Shown: piece by piece, positions 35,712 to 47,770 of the stretch | Position numbering within the stretch: position 1 is the first letter of the stretch | Layout of the letters: the number at the start of each line of letters is the position of its first letter | NCBI GenBank assembly: GCA_018907035.1 | Contig: JACCIC010000063.1 | Coordinates: 1,727,501 to 1,791,500 of the forward strand | Reading direction: 5' to 3' | DNA from: Sycobia sp. Sy_11 | Lineage: Eukaryota > Arthropoda > Insecta > Hymenoptera > Epichrysomallidae | Length of the DNA: 64,000 nt | Position numbers and translations under genes: made by a program | Notes under the pieces: model-generated | The model's database searches: none | Seen by the model: only the letters and a program-made list of their open reading frames with translations | Told to the model about the DNA's origin: nothing

Positions 35712-36154
35712 GTGGTAGGAAAAATATGTTAATTATCGAAATTTATTGACTGATTACGGATTTAATTAATTCTAAGAAATGACCACAGAAACAATGTAAG
35801 CATTATAAAAGTTTTAGAATGATTTAATAAATATTTTTAGAAATATTCATTAAAAATGAAAAAAATAATGACATTTATATACCAAATTCTGATCTGTATC
35901 AGAAATTCATATTATTCAAAAATTCATTGCTTCCCGTATTGTTTAAATTTATTATACATCATTTCAATTCTGATCTAAGAATCAGAATTTAATTTGGGGT
36001 AAACTTGGGGCGCTTGGGGGTAAACCATCTCAAGAGACACGTAATTTCGAATTATTAAATCATGGCCTTTATTTCAACAAGTTTGATACAAGAAATAAAT
36101 GTAATAATAATCGATGGGATTCGAAAATCTCATCATGTTTTATTTTTGCTAGAG
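35046..36154. other. AT-rich stretch, no gene recognised
   Basis: Holds a (TG)(TA) microsatellite (35654-35706) and a short G-rich repeat, GGGGTAAAC...GGGGGTAAACC, near 35997-36026. The frame at 35106-35360 shows no domain. Confidence 0.5.
35654..35706. repeat. Compound microsatellite (TG)n-(TA)n
   Basis: Five TG units run into about 21 TA units. Confidence 0.95.
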
Positions 36155-36930
36155 TCAAAAATGACGTAAAATTTCCGCATAGCGCATCACCAGGCCAGTC
36201 CTTCGTCTTTGACAAAAAGTTGCCGGACAGTCGTGAAAACGCCGTGTCACGGAGTATAATCTGAAATGAATGGCGCGCGAATCCAAGAAGTTTAAGATGT
36301 CATGATTGTGATTTAGAGCGCCGTTTGCATTAGTTCTCGGTTTGTAAATATGAGCCACGTCGCCCGTGTGTATGCGAATACCGGCGACTGGAACGTCAAA
36401 CGACGATCAGCCGGGCCGTCCATTCTCGAGGATTCCTAAATCCATATAGGCGTACTCGCGCCTCCGGAAGGGCGCAATCTGGCAGCCGGGTCACGACGCG
36501 CGGCGCCATTCCCGCTAATCACGCTCCCGGTAAAGAGAGGAATCTGGATCCCGCATCGTTCGCCGTAGCCGGTAGGCGATTTCTGTCCGCTGCGCGCGTT
36601 GCCGTAGTAGCATAATTAGCTTCGGCGCGGCTGTAGCGGCGATGTACTCCCGCCCTTCCCCCTGTGATTACTCGCGCGAGGCATGTTCGCGTCCTCGGTC
36701 TTGCCGGGTCTTACGATCCAAGTCCGCCGTCCGCTCGGCGATTTCGCCTCTCGACGCGACACGGCCGGGGACTCTCCGAGTCGGCTTGTTATTATCAGAC
36801 GCGTCCTTGAGCCGGTAGCTGCTCGTGCAAGCGGCAATTGGGTGCCTGCGTTGTGCGACTGCGCCGGTCGCCGTTCGCTCGACGCCCCGAGCATTCGATA
36901 CATCGACGGCATCCAATTCAAAGTTCGCTA
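36155..36930. other. CpG-rich island, no gene recognised
   Basis: GC-rich from about 36360 with overlapping open frames on both strands (36616-36931), none with a domain. Possible regulatory block. Confidence 0.4.
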
Positions 36931-38130
36931 AGGAGATTTTTCAAATGTTTCTAATGGCGTTCCCATTTTGTCTAATAGTAATTTACTTGTTCTGGATTCT
37001 GGAAACTCAAAGTCATTATTAGGAAATATCAGTTTTTGATAAAGAAATATATTCTACGTACGACGATAGTTGTTCTCTTTTCGCCCTCCATCGTTGAACA
37101 GTAGGGGAAGCGATTTTTGATTTTACAGGGCTAATGAATGAGGAAATGGCGCTCAAAGTTTTTGAAAAATAGCGTCAGAATAAAACCTTATTTGTTAAAA
37201 TTTAATAAACAGAGAACAATAAAAGGCACTTATATACGCAAAAAGACGCCGCGTTGTATTTTATTTTAAAATTAGCTAAAAACAATCGAATTATATTAAC
37301 AAAGAGGTTCATACATCAAAGGTTCGTGCTGACTAATAATAATATAAAAATTCGAGAGCAAGCTTTCGATACAGCTGTACATTGAGTGTACGAGCGCAAG
37401 GGTATATAAAGTTCTATATGCACTTTAGAGATGAATTTGAATACAGGGAGAAATTATAAATAAGAACAGAATTCAAACATATATTTTTATAATATCAGTA
37501 CTGCAAAATATTTGAAATTCAGCATGTATATTAGAATAAGCCTCAGTAAGTCATGAATAAAATCAATGAAATATAAAATCTAAAAGGCCTCTATATATTT
37601 TATGAGCTGAACAATTTCTGACTCTCTAAATAGATCCTGATTCAAAATTCCATTTGTTAGACAATTTTCAGGTACAACTTATAGGCATCAATTCTGGTTA
37701 TTTTTTAAATATTTCAAAGGGTTTTTTATCTATAAAAAGCCATTATTATATATTCATGCCATTTCTTACCCCAGAAAAATGTTAAAATACCTATTTTTTA
37801 GACTTTAAGCTATATTTTAAATTGATATAATAATTATGCTCGGTTGTATAGATACATGGTAAAGAAATAAGATTAAAAATTTTGTTATTAATGTTGCAAC
37901 CTTTAGCACCGGTGAGAAATTTAATGTTTTCTTAATCTGACTTTAATAAATATTCTAATAAAACTAGTATTTTTGTAATAAATAAATGAACGCCATATAT
38001 TATACATATAATTAGATTTATTTATATAATGGCATTTGTTCATTCTACAGTTTCAGAGAACATCACTAGTGATAAAAGGAAGTTTAAACACCTACAATAA
38101 ACGTTGCTTTATAATAAAAGTTAACACTAT
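36931..38130. other. AT-rich stretch with one long inverted repeat
   Basis: AATGAACGCCATATATTATA (from 37984) pairs imperfectly with TATAATGGCATTTGTTCATT (to about 38044) across a short AT loop. No gene is recognised. Confidence 0.5.
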
Positions 38131-38455
38131 ATGAAATTAAATAAAGCAAGAGACAAAGTTGTGATGCTACTGCTGTCTGGTCAACGGCTCCGCATGAAGT
38201 GAAGTGCTCCCATAGTCCTTTTCTGTTCATAAGCGGTGGTGGTAGTTCTGGTAAATACCCAGTCACTAAGCTGTCCTTTTCCTATCTGAGCCTTATGCGA
38301 TGGAGACATCAACCATGCTGCGGATTTCTTTCATTTATAACTTATCATCATTTATGTACACACATTCATTGTATTAAGTTATATTGTATGTCAGTTTTAT
38401 TGTAATTTCTCAATGTAATTTCAATGTATAAATCTAATAAAGATATTTATCAAGA
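38131..38455 (+). other. Moderate-GC patch ending near an AATAAA signal
   Basis: About 200 bp of mixed composition followed by AT-rich sequence with AATAAAG at about 38437. The frames on both strands (38084-38266 minus, 38199-38405 plus) contradict each other and match nothing I know. It might be a non-coding transcript end or an old repeat. The evidence is thin. Confidence 0.25.
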
Positions 38456-39587
38456 ATGAAATCAAACAATATTGATACGATTCTGCGCAAAAACAAACGT
38501 CAAGATTTTTTGAAGCTCTCTAAGATGAGTCCATGGGGAATGCGAAAATTTCATTTTCTGATATTCCATGATACATTTTCTCCTTTTTTCTCTTGCTTTC
38601 CGCACCTTCACTCTCTTTCTAATCTTTAAGAAGAATTATATTGAAGTCACGAACTGAAGATGTTTTTTACCATATTCCAAAATCTCTGAATCGCTCTAAT
38701 ATAATTTGCTAACGAATCATGTCTGAAGTTTTACTCGTTTTTCTTTATAGTTACTTATTGAATTCAATATTATGAATACTATAGAGTATTTTAGAAGTAT
38801 TTTATTTTAGAGTATTTTAGAATAGGAGAATTACTAAAATTCATATTCCATTTTCGAGCATTTTCTTAATTTTCAAGTTATGTATAAATACTGACAAAAA
38901 TATATATTGTTTCAAGTAATTATATTTCTTAACCTTTAGACTACCGCGAATCGAGAAATTTCAAAAGCTCCGTTTTTCTATAAAAAAAGAGAGTTTAGGT
39001 TATGCAAAATAGACTAGGGCGGATGACGCCTAGAGGCGTGAACTTGAATTTACTTGATTGATGAATTAACTTGTTTACTTGAAAAGAGTTAATAAATATG
39101 CATTTAGAAAAAATTTTGTTCCAATAAGTAAATTAATTTACTTAAATTTCATTGATAACATAAAATCACTGTTCATTTAAATGAAAAATTATTAATTTAA
39201 TTCAATAAATTATTTTTTTAACTAAACAGCTACGGTTTAAAAACTATTTCTTTCCTGTCTGTTATAAATTAATTCAAATGAAATAAATTTATACTCGTAG
39301 AACTGATGAGTATTGGCTTGAAACAGATACATAATTATTCTCTTAAACTAACAAAAAGTAATTATTGGTTTCAAGTAAACGTTACCCGTCTTGTTTTAAA
39401 AATTTTTCACCATGTGTTTCTTACCACAACTCCATACGATGCGAAATTATATCAACTAATATATTTATAACGAATCTCTAATTTTTATAATTATATCAAA
39501 TGTTCGTGAATAAATAAATGTATTAGAAACTGTTTAAATATAGTTGTATTATAAATAAAACGTGTGCTTATATTTACAACGTAATAT
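38456..39587. other. AT-rich stretch with a lone TTAA terminus
   Basis: At 38929 the sequence TTAACCTTTAGACTACCGCG resembles the left ends of the TTAA-bounded elements at 7330 and 62732. I cannot find its partner end, so only an end fragment is likely. Repeated TTTACTTG/CAAGTAAA motifs around 39045-39140 recall the MITE at 15880 but are too loose to call. Confidence 0.4.
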
Positions 39588-39805
39588 CCCGTTTAGAAAT
39601 TCATTCTCGAAACTAACTAGTATCGGGTTAGTTTTTCTTATTAAATGTTCGGATTCAGAAGGGAAATCTATTCTGATCCTAGTTCCAATTTGTCCCAATT
39701 TTAAAAAGTTGGGAACTCGACAAAATCTAGTCAGAAAATCTAGAAATTAAGACGATTTATATTATTATATATAAATTAAAACGATATATATTAATAAATA
39801 ATTCG

Positions 39806-39809
39806 TGTA

Positions 39810-39865
<56 letters not shown>
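39806..39865. repeat. Microsatellite (TG)n within family X
   Basis: About 25 TG units followed by GCGCG. The fuller X copy carries a simple repeat at the equivalent position. Confidence 0.95.
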
Positions 39866-39867
<2 letters not shown>

Positions 39868-40073
39868 TAATATTTAATTTTCGTACTCGTAAGGTCTCGA
39901 CTAGAAAAGACATCGTTCTTTCCAATATTAGAAAAAGTTGAGGAAATCTAACTAGAATCCAAATAGAAAGTCTAACCATTTTTTAATTCTCCTACTTGGC
40001 AGAATCCGCCTAGAAAAACGCCATTCTTTCCAAAATAGGGAGAAGTTAAGGAAATCTAACTAGATCCAAGATA

Positions 40074-40535
40074 CCCTGGTAGAAATGCATTCTATTTTTA
40101 AGGTATAAACAAGGTATACAATTCGTATACAATCTATTTTATACTTATGGGAAGTTATAATCGGGCTTATATACTAACCAAGATAATGTTTTACCACTTG
40201 TGGGTATGGCAAATCATCAGATATGCCGTATGAACATTCTCCATAAAATCAAGTTACGAATTAATTGTTATGAACTCAGCATGATTTTTAATTTAAAAAA
40301 TTAATTTTATTTTATAAAATTTCCAAAAGTTCAAATGATATTATTTATTTAATAAATAAATAGGATAGAATTACTAATTAACAACCTAATAATTGAAGCC
40401 GGTATAAGACATCAAAGAATAGAATTTTTAAGTAATTGCTTCATGCGAAATTTTAGATATTAAATAATAAAAGGAAAATATTTCCAAAACTAATTTATTA
40501 CGTATCATTTTTAAGATGATAAAATCATTTATGCA
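40074..40535. mobile_element. Family Y element, internally shortened copy
   Basis: Begins CCCTGGTAGAAATGCATTC as in the copy at 32076. It lacks the stretch corresponding to about 32110-32528 of that copy, then matches it to the end of TTTTTAAGATGA. It is inserted into family X DNA, so it is younger than that insertion. Confidence 0.65.
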
Positions 40536-40548
40536 CATTTCTGCACGG

Positions 40549-41110
40549 TATATACTTACTTAACTTACTATAGAATTTCTTAGCTTAAGATTATGAAAAT
40601 TAAATTGTATCGATAAAATATTTTTTTGTTATAAGATGTAAGCAATATTTACTTTAACTTATTAGTAAGTTCATCTGTGTTTTATATAAAAAAGCAGATT
40701 TTATTTTTTAATTTGTGTTTCTCAATAATAAATAATTCAATTATATTTTAAAAACAATATTTACTTGCTAAAGAAAATAGTTGAGTTGGTCGAAGTACTT
40801 TATTTATCATAATTTCAGTAAATATTGTACTATACTCCTATCCATATAAAATTATCCACTTTCGTGTAAAATTTATTTGCGATTAGAAAAATAGTTTCTA
40901 AATGTAGAGTATAAAGAAATCAATGATTAAAATCTTTCTAGTAACGATAACTTATCTCCGGCATTTATCATATTACTTATATGACTAAATACTAGAGGGA
41001 TTTAAAAATACAAAAGGACAATCGACAATATCGTGGCTATGAAATTCTTTTTCATGCCTTCTTTCTCTGCAAAAAAAATATAATAATAGATTTTGTCACA
41101 TCGAATTTGT
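40549..41110. other. AT-rich stretch, nothing recognised
   Basis: No supported feature. Confidence 0.6.
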
Positions 41111-41660
41111 TAACTCGTGCCTGGCTAAGAAAACGCGCACAGCTCATAAAACAGACGCATCATTACCACCCCGCAGGAATTCTGACCCCATCCGACTAAT
41201 TACTATTTTCCGCACTCATGGAGCTGCACATCCTTCGGCTCTTGCCGCGCATCCCAGCGAAACACCCCGTGCACCTCGGCCACCGTTCCCATGACTCTCC
41301 GTCTTTTGCCTCCCCCTCTTTCTGATTTGAGCACTCTTACGTGCACACACACACACACACACACACGCGCGCGCGCCCGCGCGCGCGTGCCTGGACCGCG
41401 CTGCTACGCTCGCCGGCCGCCGGGGCAATATAGACCCAGAGATACAGATACGGAAATTCGCCACGCCGGCTAACCGAGGACGCGCCGCGCGTCCGCCCGA
41501 CTATTATAGTACGAGGGCGAGATTTGGCGTATACGTGCGCGCCGCAGCGGCCGCACGTTAAGGCTCTTATTAACATAAGAACGCCGCGACCAATTGCCAT
41601 TCGATCTGCCGATTCGACACCCGTGATAGCTCTATTATTTAGTGGCGCTTCACGTTTCGC
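41111..41660. other. CpG-rich island with (AC)n-(CG)n tract
   Basis: GC-rich block with a CGACTAATTACT homeodomain-type site near 41193. The frames are open in several phases without domains. A cis-regulatory role is conceivable. Confidence 0.4.
41343..41389. repeat. Alternating (AC)n-(CG)n tract
   Basis: About 11 AC units run into about 11 CG units with one CC interruption. It is Z-DNA-prone. Confidence 0.94.
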
Positions 41661-42292
41661 CTCTCCGTCTGTTCAGTTGCGTACCCCCCTTTTTTTCTCA
41701 TTTCATTTTACCATTCCTTGTTGGTTTTTTTTTTGGAATTTCTTGGTTCTTATACCGGGAGGAGTAGCACGCGGTTTAAAGGCTAATCGACTACATCGAA
41801 GTATAGACGCCAAGAAATAAGTTTCATATTCGATTCTGCCCTTTTTATATATTCATCTTTTATGCGTTTTATTTAATTGTCATCTTACAAATATTAGATT
41901 TTTATACTTTTTATAATAATTTTAAGCGAATGGGAAGAAAGTTTCTTCACAATTAATCAAAAAGCTTTTTCACATTTACTTAGTTTATTATATTAAATAT
42001 AAAAACAGATTCTCATTGTATATGATTATATATCTAACCGAACTAAAATTAAAAATAAATAAATAATAAAAATAATTTATTACTATTAAATAAAGTGTCT
42101 ACTCCCAGAAACGATTTATGAATTTTATCAAATAAAATGAACCAGGTTAGATTTTTCACGGTAAGACCAGAACAATCTATACGTATTTCTACTACGTTCA
42201 ATAATTAGTCAGAAATATCACGAAGGTTCGATCTGATTTACAGTTATACCAAGATGAAATTGGGATTAGAATTCTCCACTACTACTACTACG
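41661..42292. other. AT-rich spacer, nothing recognised
   Basis: No supported feature apart from T-rich runs near 41690-41730. Confidence 0.55.
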
Positions 42293-42307
42293 CTCTCTCT
42301 TTCTCTT

Positions 42308-42396
<89 letters not shown>

Positions 42397-42410
42397 CTCT
42401 CTGTCTCTCT
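42293..42410. repeat. Long (CT)n microsatellite
   Basis: Almost 120 bp of CT with a few TTC, GC and GT interruptions. Confidence 0.97.
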
Positions 42411-43140
42411 CCCCATCAGATCAAAGAAACTTCCCGAAACAATAACCGTCCATATATATATGTATGGGCTATCACTTTAGAATGACTATGAGAAAGCCAT
42501 CAAGCCAAATCAGCTTGATGTAGGTTCGCACGCGCCGGTGGAGTAATAAATAGAGTCCTTGTTGTGACAATGACTCTCTAGTTCGGTCCGAGCACGGCGG
42601 GGAGGCGCGTGAAAAATTTTGAAAAACTGTCACGCGTCATTGTTGAACAGATTGCCTCCATACGCACGCTTAGCTTTCTGCTTTGATGTATACTGGAGGG
42701 CACGAGGAAAATGAAATACATCTACCGTTATCGGAAGAACAGCGTAAGAAAATTACACCACAACTCTATCGATCGTGTAGACTAATAGCGAATGTAATTG
42801 AAGCTTCATATTTAATCTGAAATTATTTAGATAATAGGAGGAAAGATTCACAATGATCCGAAAGGATTGAAATAACATAATGAATATCCTTAATTTTTAT
42901 AATTCCTTCACACACAAGAAATGGGAGTATCGTCAGAATAAGAAAAAATTTTATTCCCTCATTAAAATAATTAAGATATATTATATAAAACATATACTAT
43001 CGTCTTTGAAGATGCTATAATGCTTTATACTTCGCTCGATTAGTCGGAATCACGCTAATCTTGAGACATCTAGCAATCGTCCGACACATGTATCAGCATC
43101 AGCCGAAAGATTATACATTAAAGTAATCGAACGCTGAAAG
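42411..43140. other. Mixed-composition spacer with a perfect hairpin
   Basis: CATCAAGC at 42498-42505 is exactly complementary to GCTTGATG at 42513-42520 across a 7-base loop. A CpG-rich patch (42520-42680) contains CCTTGTTGTGACAATGACTC, an inverted pair of Sox-type half-sites. No gene is recognised. Confidence 0.45.
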
Positions 43141-43630
43141 TGGCCACCGAATGTGCGATTTGCATAATCACTACATACGTGCGCGTAAATTACCCGAAGG
43201 CTCGCTCTCCCCTCTCGTGGATTCGTAGTAAAGTTAAGACTTCAGCGATCGAATTCTACGGCGACGCACGAGGGGTCGAAGAAAAAGTCACCTAAAAGAG
43301 GGAGAGAAACAAAAGAATGCGCCGCTCGATGGCAAAAGGGTGTCGAGAGAAAAAAGCGAAGCAAAAGATGGAATATTTAGGATAGGGAAACTGGTAGTTG
43401 ATAATACATCCCTGCCCTGTCGTATATGTATATACGTGTATCGACGCATGTATATGCGTGTGTATATACGCTCCTGTATCTGTGCGGATACGAGCGAGAG
43501 CGAGGGTGGATTCTGGTGATGCGCTTCCGCACGCTTTGCGAGGCTACCGCGCGGAACCCAGAAAGTGTGCGCCGGAAGCCGACCGGTCACGTGGCTTAGC
43601 CAACACGCAATTGTGTCCGGCATAATAAAG

Positions 43631-43678
<48 letters not shown>
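43631..43678. repeat. Compound microsatellite (CT)n-(CA)n
   Basis: Ten CT units followed by about 13 CA units. Confidence 0.96.
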
Positions 43679-43683
<5 letters not shown>

Positions 43684-43779
43684 TCCCTGACCCCTACCCT
43701 ACCAGTCTTACACACCGTGTTTATGGCCTATGGAGGAGGGGAGAGGGTAGATTCATTTATTAGAGAGATAGAAAGGGAG

Positions 43780-43804
43780 GGAGAGAGAGAGAGAGAGAGA
43801 GAGA
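43780..43804. repeat. Microsatellite (GA)n
   Basis: About 12 GA units after a GGGA-rich run. Confidence 0.94.
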
Positions 43805-44037
43805 ATGAGCTGCTTCAGTGAGCCGACGTGAACGATTATGTACGGGGGTTGCCAACGCGGAACATTGATTTATGCCCGTCTGACAGATCGCACCGTTCAC
43901 GGGGTTGAGTTGCGCGCTCAACTGCCCGCCCGCTCGCTCGCTCGCTATCCGCACTCGTGCGTGTTTCGCGCTATTTATCTTGGGAAACTTGTTGTTCCTG
44001 GTGTCCCTCTTCCCCCTTAACGCTCGATGCTTGATTC

Positions 44038-44041
<4 letters not shown>

Positions 44042-44124
<83 letters not shown>

Positions 44125-44147
44125 ACACACACACGTACACACACACA

Positions 44148-44194
<47 letters not shown>
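44042..44194. repeat. Compound microsatellite (CT)n-(CA)n with CGTA spacers
   Basis: About 17 CT units, then about 115 bp of CA broken three times by CGTA at intervals of 14-18 bp. Confidence 0.97.
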
Positions 44195-44197
<3 letters not shown>

Positions 44198-44300
44198 CTA
44201 TACCGTATATCGATATGTTTCTGCGACGCGTGCTATATAATCTCGCGCGCGTCGCGTGATTTATTCCTGCTGCAGAAACTGTGGGGGAGGATTCGAGATA

Positions 44301-44870
44301 TGTTAAAAATACTTTGTGAATAAAGTCTTGGATCGTTAATGATCGAGAGTTGTTTTGATGCGATACATAATATATATGGTTTTGGACGAATTGTACTTGT
44401 AACGTATTAGTGCAAATATTAAATGTAAAAAAATAGGTAGTGAAACTGTAATTTTAATCATCTCAGAATCATTCATTATTGTAGTTTTAATAAATTAGTA
44501 CATGATGAAACAAAAATGATAATTTTATTTAACATGTTGCAGTCAGTGGATGATCATCCAATAACGATAAATTATATTTACGCGAAAGAGATCGATCGAT
44601 ATAACTTATAGTCGCGTTTGCATTAATCTTGAACCAAAAAAAGTAAGCCCAGAGTAAGTGTATTCGATGTTTTTATCAATGTTCTCATATAGTTCAACCG
44701 AATTAAAGATACACTGAATTAATAAATTTTCTGACCGAAAAGAACGTGCTTATAACTTATATGCGTCTTATAGCTCGAGCATAAGCCTGGCTAATTATAG
44801 ATAATAAATCCAACGAATTTAATACTGTTCGGCGTAAAACAATCACCTATATAGGAGGTATCCTCCTTCC
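44301..44870. other. AT-rich spacer, nothing recognised
   Basis: No supported feature. Confidence 0.6.
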
Positions 44871-45066
44871 ATACATCGACGCACCCCAGAGCTCTGTATA
44901 TGCATATATAAGCGCTAGAATAAATTTAGTTTTACAACTCCATCAGCTGCTAAATCTCTGGGATTTGCATTTTTGTCCCATCGCCTCGATTCTCTTACCG
45001 CAGCCTCACCACTTCCCCCGCTGTCTACGCTCCGCATTATTTATCACCCCATAGATCTGTGTCCCT

Positions 45067-45152
<86 letters not shown>

Positions 45153-45560
45153 TGTGTGCGCGCGCGCGTGTCGCCGCTGTCGCTGCCGCCACCACCGCCG
45201 CGACGATTTGGCGAGTACGTACATAGCGACGCGAGTGTCCCTCCTCCTTTTCGCCGATATTACATTGAATGAAGCCAATGGCAAGCAGAGGAGGCCTTCA
45301 GCGCCTGCTCGCCCGTGTTGCTGGGCCGCGTCCAGCTTTTTGTGCCGCCGGTGTCGTCGTGAAATACGTCCTCCTGCTTTACGACGCGCGCCGTGAATCC
45401 TGCGGCCATCAGCTCCCGGTCCCCGACCCCCGCAGGGCTGAATGAAAATTTTTCTTCCGAGATGTTATTGCTGCCGCCATTCCCCTCCCCTACACCTCGT
45501 TCTCTTCTCTACATAACTAACGAAAAATATATGGTAGGGAAGTAAATCGCTGCCGCAGTC
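44871..45560. other. GC-rich island around a long compound repeat
   Basis: CpG-rich sequence on both sides of the TA/TG tract. Open frames are repeat- or composition-driven. No domain is seen. Confidence 0.45.
45069..45170. repeat. Compound microsatellite (TA)n-(TG)n-(CG)n
   Basis: About 22 TA, about 16 TG, then mixed CG/TG units: about 100 bp of alternating pyrimidine and purine. Confidence 0.96.
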
Positions 45561-47160
45561 GTCTGTATATCGCGAGCGATATTCACAGACTCTGAATTGC
45601 TATTAGCGGAAATCTATTATAAGTATTTGTGGAAAAGAATCTCTGCCGCTTTGAATTAATGATCGCGAATTGTCGAGAGGGAATGCTTCTTATTTCTTAT
45701 ATATTTGCAGGGTTCGTCCACGCTTCGAATTGGAACCAATATAAATACAATATAAAATATGCACGTTTCATAGTCCATTCTCCGAGCAATGACTGTATTT
45801 TCACACATAAATTAGTAGGTGTAAGCAGTATATTTTAAATAGCTTCCATTAATTTATTTTTACAGAGAAACAATGTAATATAGTGATGTAAAATTTTAAG
45901 TAATCTAACTTATAAGAGATTGAAAATTTAAATCATTCTGATCCAATTTCAAATGACAACGGTACATAATTCTAAACTTAAAATAATGTATTCAAAATTC
46001 TGCAGTAATTCGGAATAATTTCGTTTAGAGAGTTCTTCATTCCGAGCGGTATCTTATTAAATGGTACAACTCTGATTCTATCATCTAGTCTGAAAAATTT
46101 GGTTTATATGGTTATTGGATTGCTATATGTCCAATTAAATATATTTCAGCGAAGTCTAAGATCCAAAAACCAACTTGTGGAAAATAATTATTCGTCTCCT
46201 ATATATTTCTTATCGATATAAAAATCAAATTTGTCGAGCATTTCAGTTAAGCAAGTCAGGAGTCTATTGTTAGGAATCTACGGCATTGTAAAAAATTACT
46301 TCAATGACACCTTCAACTGTTGTTCAACTCCACGAATACAAGTTCCGGACCACCATAAAACTCCATAAATTTTAAACCCACAAATTATAACCTAAAAGCA
46401 TCAGTTTCGACATAATAAAAGCCACAAACCGCAAGCAAATCTGAAATTAACACATACCCTGCTATTGCCGATATGTTTTGTATTTTCTTTTAAAAATGCA
46501 GTCAATTTCTGATGTGCTATAATAAATAATTTCACATAATTGAATTTAAGGAGATGCACGGCATTGTATTTTTCGCAAGTAATTTTTGCATGTTGTGGTT
46601 CTGTCATATTGAGTTTTTAGATCTATGCAAGTATCCAGACTGTGTAAGTAACCCATTGCTCTTCGGTTTTATATTAATCTGCTAAGTATTACTATTTTTG
46701 ATAATATTCTATTAGGCTACTGAAATCAGAGAATGGCGTATTTATGCAAAAGAATTTCAGTATTTTTGTATATTCATTTGTTCATAATATATAGAGTAGC
46801 TATAATGATTGCATTATTTTGTAATTTCATTAGAAAATACTGTTTTAAAAAAGAACATGTATTTTGCAGATTTTCTAGCTGAATTTTTATCTAATAGTAT
46901 ATTAACATTTAGTTAAACGAAGCAACCGATATCGCTATCAGATATAATGTATATGCATGATTACCACTCAAGTTGTTATTATTCTATATATGACCATGTT
47001 AGATACATATATAGATATTTAATAATATATTGCGGTTCTATTTCTGTTCAATGAGTACCTAACTATAAGAACTTTACGGATATAGAACAAAATAAGAAAA
47101 GAAAAAAAATTTCTATTAAATGAACGTTCATATATAGCAGATAATAATAAATTTATACAA
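45561..47160. other. AT-rich stretch, no gene recognised
   Basis: CGGCATTGTA occurs twice in direct orientation near 46281 and 46559, each followed by an A/T-rich run and AAGTAATT or AATTACTT. The minus frame at 46401-46607 (68 aa) between them is not a family I know. The 280-bp interval could be a decayed repeat. Confidence 0.4.
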
Positions 47161-47165
47161 TAATG

Positions 47166-47226
<61 letters not shown>

Positions 47227-47240
47227 TAATAATAATAATA

Positions 47241-47292
<52 letters not shown>

Positions 47293-47318
47293 CGACGATA
47301 ACAATAATAACAATAATA
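47161..47318. repeat. Trinucleotide tract (TAA)n-(TGA)n
   Basis: About 27 TAA/TGA-type units followed by about 17 TGA units and degenerate CAATAA units. Depending on frame it reads as poly-Ile, poly-Met, poly-Ser or poly-His; none is a real protein. Confidence 0.97.
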
Positions 47319-47770
47319 GCTATAATTCAACAACTTCTAAAGTGTTCTTAAAATTAAGAATATTTTAGTAGAACTTGAAAAAAAAATTAATAAAGAACTG
47401 TCCTGTTTTTCAATACATCTATTTCAAATATTTAGTAAAATATTAAATATATTACAGTAAGTCACTGTCAATATTTTTATTTCCTTTGCGGCCGTTAGTT
47501 AGTTCGATTATCATTATGTACGTATTAATTTACCAAATTTTTATATTTTATCCGAGTATAAAATACTATAAGTAATAAAAGTTTACTCTGTAATCTATAT
47601 CATAAAAGATTAATATTTAACCCATGAATTTGAAACTTATTAGTCGATAAGATAAGTGTGGCCCCATCCACGTGTGCATTTAACTTGGGAATAAAATTTG
47701 AATTCGATATGCAGAATCATAGGATAAATTCGGGTGATTCTTGTCAAGCCATATTGTACATAAAAAATCT
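47319..47770. other. AT-rich spacer, nothing recognised
   Basis: No supported feature. Confidence 0.55.

Larger units (their letters stand above)
39588..40548. mobile_element. Family X element interrupted by a family Y copy
   Basis: The left end is CCCGTTTAGAAATTCA. The interior 39590-39760 matches 60812-61020 (ACTAGTATCGGGTTAGTTTT, AGTCAGAAAATCTAGAAATT). A (TG)n tract follows, and then 39868-40072 matches 61690-61893 almost throughout. At 40074, exactly after CAAGATA, the match stops and a family Y start (CCCTGGTAGAAATGCATTC) begins. The right boundary CATTTCTGCACGG at 40536-40548 could belong to either family. Confidence 0.7.
43141..44300. other. GC-rich mosaic with CT/CA repeats
   Basis: CpG-rich segments alternate with simple repeats. 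No frame outside the repeats shows a domain. Confidence 0.45.

Noticed and set aside
44042..44194. CRISPR-like array (regular CGTA interruptions in CA repeat)
   Set aside because: There are no unique spacers, it is a simple repeat, and the genome is eukaryotic.
47019..47333. Poly-His/poly-Tyr frame (104 residues) and poly-Ile/poly-Met frame on the other strand
   Set aside because: Pure translation of the TAA/TGA trinucleotide tract.
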